DNA of 9,954 bases from positions 1 through 9,954 of the forward strand of contig CACZOG010000170.1 of the NCBI GenBank assembly GCA_902782715.1, written 5' to 3'. The translations under genes and the position numbers were made by a program. This document shows positions 7,553-9,954 of the stretch, piece by piece. The stretch is from an uncultured Lachnospiraceae bacterium. GTDB lineage: Bacteria > Bacillota > Clostridia > Lachnospirales > Lachnospiraceae. Position 1 is the stretch's first letter. The number at the start of each line of letters is the position of its first letter. Under the pieces are notes generated by a model. It was not told the origin of the DNA and did no database searches. It worked only from the letters and a program-made list of their open reading frames with translations.

Positions 7553-9100
7553 CTAATATAAAACAATCTTTACCGCACCGCGTTCAAATGCCGGAGGGGC
7601 AGTAACCTGCGGTGTGTTTTTGCTCATGTAATCTCTGTGATAAAAATGTATGTGACCTGCAAAAACTCCCTTAACCGGTCCGTTTTCGTCACTTACGAAA
7701 TCTATTAAAGACTGTGTAGCCTCATTGGGTGTATTGGAATGCTCTCCCATAAGGACCCTTGAGTAATCCATGTATGAGGTGCCCCAGACTTCGTTGGTTT
7801 TCTCAATTAAGTCAGAATCGCCGTATGTAGGAACCATGGGCACATGCAGTCCGACGATAACGGGCTTGCCCTCTTCGGACAGATAATATGCGGCATCGGG
7901 AACTTTATCGCTTACCTGATTGCTGCAGTCGGATAAAAGCAGCAGATTAAAAGCATCGGCAGGTATTATCACGCAGTCTCTTTCGGTGTCGCCGATCTCT
8001 GAAAATCTGGGACGATATTCTTTGTATGCCTTTTCGGAGAAATATTCTTCCCCATACATAAAATCATGGTTGCCCATCAGATAATAATACGGGCACTGAA
8101 GTTTGGAAATTTCAGACTTTACATATTCTATGGATGAATAGGTTGCTTCATCCGTGATATCTCCGCCGAATATTATAAAATCGGGGTTATCCTCCCTTAC
8201 ATAATCCATAAGGATCGTAAAATTCTCTTCCGAGCCCCTCGAATCCCTCATGAAATCAAGGTATCTCGATTCGCATTCTTCCCTTACGCTCTCATCTCTC
8301 CCATCGCAGAGACATATATGCGCATCCGCAATAAAATAAATGGTAAATTCTTCATCAAGGCCTTCTATATCAATTCTCTCCTCTATGATATTGACCGCTT
8401 TGTCGCTCGGTGTCGTGTTTACTGCGCTTCGGCCTAAAGCCTCATTCATAAAATTATCGTCATTAAGGACTATAAGAAAAATTGCCGAACTTAATGCTAC
8501 CGCAAAGCCGAAGGCAAGAAAGAAGAAAACTGCATTTTTGTTACTTCTGTTCCATCTGAGTTCTTCAGGCTGTTCAGGATCGATCAAAATCTCTGTCCGG
8601 GTACCTATTCCCGGCTTTCTGTTGATATTTTCATAAACACCGTCATAGGCCGTAAATCTGTTTCCGCCGAACTCATATTCAAAAACCGGACAGACCGGAA
8701 TGCCTCCGCCGCCTTCGTTTGAACCTCCGATTCCGGAGATCGAATATCCTATGCAGGTAGCTTCAACAGGAACACTGTATCTTTTAGGCAGGATAACAAA
8801 ACCCACGATACCGATAAAAAGGCATAACCATCCGAGCCAGAAAAACATGAAACAAAGGCCTGCAACCAATGTGAACAGTAAGCTTTTTGTAATAACCAGT
8901 GCTGCCACGGCGGAAAGTAAGGTTAATATGACCATGCCAAGCACACCGTATTTTACAAATGCGGAAAGTCTGCTGCCGGGGGCTTTTTCTCTGACGGCCT
9001 GATTTCGGATCTCATCTTTTAATTTTGCCCAGACCTGACTGTATGAAATATCATTGGATTCCCAAAAGACCTGGTTTTTGTAATTAGGATCGTAAAACAT
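7553..9100 (-). CDS. Membrane-anchored DUF3592-metallophosphoesterase fusion protein
   Basis: The protein has 515 residues. Residues 1-48 are soluble; 49-71 and 74-104 are hydrophobic (the second is long enough for one or two passes). Residues 108-185 resemble a DUF3592 domain, ending in the typical GTRTEILIDPEQPEELRW. A further membrane segment spans 190-212. Residues about 252-515 are a calcineurin-like metallophosphoesterase with all metal-binding motifs: D259-A-H261, GGD with D314, GNHD 343-346, H419 in GLHVP, and GHIH 482-485. Basic residues before the first segment, after the second and before the last place the enzyme domain outside the cytoplasmic membrane. This predicts a surface phosphoesterase or phosphodiesterase of unknown substrate. 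The gene is first in a two-gene unit with the DUF6056-like gene. The ATG at 9098-9100 has a strong AAGGAG at 9106-9111. The fusion of DUF3592 to such an enzyme is uncommon in my experience. Confidence 0.88.
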   Translation of the reverse strand: MFYDPNYKNQVFWESNDISYSQVWAKLKDEIRNQAVREKAPGSRLSAFVKYGVLGMVILTLLSAVAALVITKSLLFTLVAGLCFMFFWLGWLCLFIGIVGFVILPKRYSVPVEATCIGYSISGIGGSNEGGGGIPVCPVFEYEFGGNRFTAYDGVYENINRKPGIGTRTEILIDPEQPEELRWNRSNKNAVFFFLAFGFAVALSSAIFLIVLNDDNFMNEALGRSAVNTTPSDKAVNIIEERIDIEGLDEEFTIYFIADAHICLCDGRDESVREECESRYLDFMRDSRGSEENFTILMDYVREDNPDFIIFGGDITDEATYSSIEYVKSEISKLQCPYYYLMGNHDFMYGEEYFSEKAYKEYRPRFSEIGDTERDCVIIPADAFNLLLLSDCSNQVSDKVPDAAYYLSEEGKPVIVGLHVPMVPTYGDSDLIEKTNEVWGTSYMDYSRVLMGEHSNTPNEATQSLIDFVSDENGPVKGVFAGHIHFYHRDYMSKNTPQVTAPPAFERGAVKIVLY

Positions 9101-9105
9101 AGATT

Positions 9106-9165
9106 CTCCTTATAATCCCTGTTTCGTACCAATACTATTTTACTAAATTTCCGAAATAATGTCAC
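9106..9165 (-). promoter_or_regulatory. Promoter and strong RBS of the metallophosphoesterase/DUF6056 unit
   Basis: On the minus strand GTGACA (9160-9165) is separated by exactly 17 bp from TAAAAT (9137-9142). Each hexamer matches the sigma-A consensus in 5 of 6 positions. Transcription would begin near 9130 and give a leader of about 30 bases. The Shine-Dalgarno AAGGAG (9106-9111) lies five bases before the ATG. The promoter is placed downstream of the glgP terminator, which supports an independent transcription unit. No other promoter is apparent before the DUF6056-like gene. Confidence 0.65.
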
Positions 9166-9188
9166 TTATCAACTTACTCTCGAAAATT

Positions 9189-9222
9189 AAAAAAGAATCC
9201 GACGGTTAAGTCGGATTCTTTT
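9189..9222 (-). terminator. Intrinsic terminator of glgP
   Basis: A perfect 13-bp stem is formed by AAAAGAATCCGAC (9191-9203) and GTCGGATTCTTTT (9210-9222), with a six-base loop (9204-9209). Read on the minus strand, the stem is followed by a run of six T and then AATTTT, the classic Rho-independent layout. It sits about 26 bases after the glgP stop codon. The A/T flanks are partly symmetric, so it could also stop transcription entering from the left on the plus strand. Confidence 0.92.
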
Positions 9223-9247
9223 ATCATTTTTATACTTACTAAACAGA

Positions 9248-9954
9248 TTATAATGTTACGTGATCGAGTTTCCAGATCTCGTCAACATACTGCTTGATGG
9301 TTCTGTCTGATGTGAATTTGCCGGAGCAAGCCACGTTCATCATTGCCATGTAAGCCCATCTCTTCTTATCCATGTAAGCTTCTTCAACCTTCTTCTGTGC
9401 TGCCGCATAAGACTTGAAATCTTTAAGGATGAAGTATGTATCTGCCTTGCTTGTGCTTAATGTATTAAGAAGCGAATTGTAAAGCGGTCTGAAAAGCTCT
9501 GTATCTTCGGAATATGTTCCGTTGATTAACTGCATGAGAACCTTTCTGACATCCGGATCGTTGTTGAAGATTTCCATGGGATTGTATCCGCCGTAGTTCT
9601 CGTAACGGATAACTTCATCCGATGAAAGACCGAAGATAAATGCGTTCTCTTCGCCGACTTCTTCAACGATTTCAACGTTTGCACCGTCCATTGTACCGAT
9701 TGTTACGGCACCGTTTAACATGAACTTCATGTTACCGGTTCCGGAAGCTTCCTTGGAAGCTGTGGAAATCTGTTCGGAAACGTCTGCTGCCGCAAAGATA
9801 ATCTCTGCATTCGATACTCTGTAGTTCTCGATAAATACAACCTTGATCTTTCCGTCGATCGATTTATCGTTGTTGATAACGTCTGCCACGGAATTGATAA
9901 GTTTGATTGTAAGCTTGGCATTTCTGTAGCCTGCTGCCGCTTTTGCACCGAAGA
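9248..9954 (-). CDS. glgP: Glycogen/starch phosphorylase, C-terminal part
   Basis: The last 234 codons of a glycogen phosphorylase are visible; the remainder, about 70% of a protein that is usually 750-830 residues, lies beyond the right edge. The enzyme releases glucose-1-phosphate from alpha-1,4-glucan ends using inorganic phosphate and pyridoxal phosphate. The visible part begins FGAKAAAGYRNAK and continues with VVFIENYRVSNAE, DVSEQISTASKEASGTG, and NMKFMLNGAVTIGTMDGANVE. The Lys in NMKFML (codon 9725-9727) is the one that binds pyridoxal phosphate in this family. The C-terminus (SDRTIKQYVDEIW) is typical. The gene ends with TAA at 9248-9250 and is closed by the hairpin terminator just beyond. 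The frame shows no disruption in the visible part. I cannot see whether other glycogen genes lie upstream. Confidence 0.97.
   Translation of the reverse strand, partial: FGAKAAAGYRNAKLTIKLINSVADVINNDKSIDGKIKVVFIENYRVSNAEIIFAAADVSEQISTASKEASGTGNMKFMLNGAVTIGTMDGANVEIVEEVGEENAFIFGLSSDEVIRYENYGGYNPMEIFNNDPDVRKVLMQLINGTYSEDTELFRPLYNSLLNTLSTSKADTYFILKDFKSYAAAQKKVEEAYMDKKRWAYMAMMNVACSGKFTSDRTIKQYVDEIWKLDHVTL

Noticed and set aside
7552..7566. TTG start at 7564-7566 for the DUF6056-like gene.
   Set aside because: The ATG at 7549-7551, one base past the upstream stop, is the simpler start; neither site has a clear Shine-Dalgarno, so the longer form is not excluded.
8340..9002. Two plus-strand frames of about 100 codons opposite the metallophosphoesterase gene.
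   Set aside because: They overlap the membrane and DUF3592 segments of a convincing gene and read as low-complexity shadows.
9727..9948. Minus-strand frame of 73 codons overlapping glgP in another frame.
   Set aside because: The glgP frame covers the same bases with diagnostic motifs up to the window edge.
1..9954. Search by eye for tRNA or rRNA genes, CRISPR repeats, transposases, integrases, toxin-antitoxin pairs or riboswitches.
   Set aside because: Nothing with the needed repeats, folds or protein motifs was found; the only non-coding stretches are the 107-bp and 147-bp intergenic regions and the 20-bp gap.

Overview
The window reads as chromosomal DNA of a low-to-moderate GC Firmicute, most probably a member of the Lachnospiraceae (Butyrivibrio/Pseudobutyrivibrio-like). 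I infer this from the family content: an AddB-type rather than RecBCD-type recombination nuclease, a DUF6056-type membrane protein with a TAPGN motif, a two-domain GNAT protein of a kind I associate with Lachnospiraceae, and a clostridial-style glycogen phosphorylase. No phage, IS element, CRISPR array, rRNA or tRNA is visible, and gene density is high.

Layout from left to right. Positions 5-3373 (minus) hold a complete addB. A probable addA start overlaps its 3' end and runs off the left edge. A 107-bp AT-rich divergent region follows, with candidate back-to-back promoters. On the plus strand come a GGDEF/EAL protein with a degenerate GGDEF site and an intact-looking EAL phosphodiesterase site (3481-5322), then a GNAT acetyltransferase fused to a small N-terminal domain (5343-6047). 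These two meet, tail to tail with a single base between stop codons, a minus-strand pair: a polytopic DUF6056-like membrane protein (6049-7551) preceded by a membrane-anchored DUF3592-metallophosphoesterase fusion (7553-9100). This pair has a good sigma-A-type promoter and a strong Shine-Dalgarno. To its right a 13-bp perfect hairpin terminator closes glgP, whose last 234 codons fill the right edge.

Functionally the window is a string of short units: DNA double-strand-break processing (AddAB), a cyclic-di-GMP turnover protein with a possible acetyltransferase partner, a cell-envelope pair of unknown substrate, and glycogen breakdown. I see no single large new system. The least described parts are the DUF3592-metallophosphoesterase/DUF6056 pair and the c-di-GMP phosphodiesterase/GNAT pair with its unassigned N-terminal domain.
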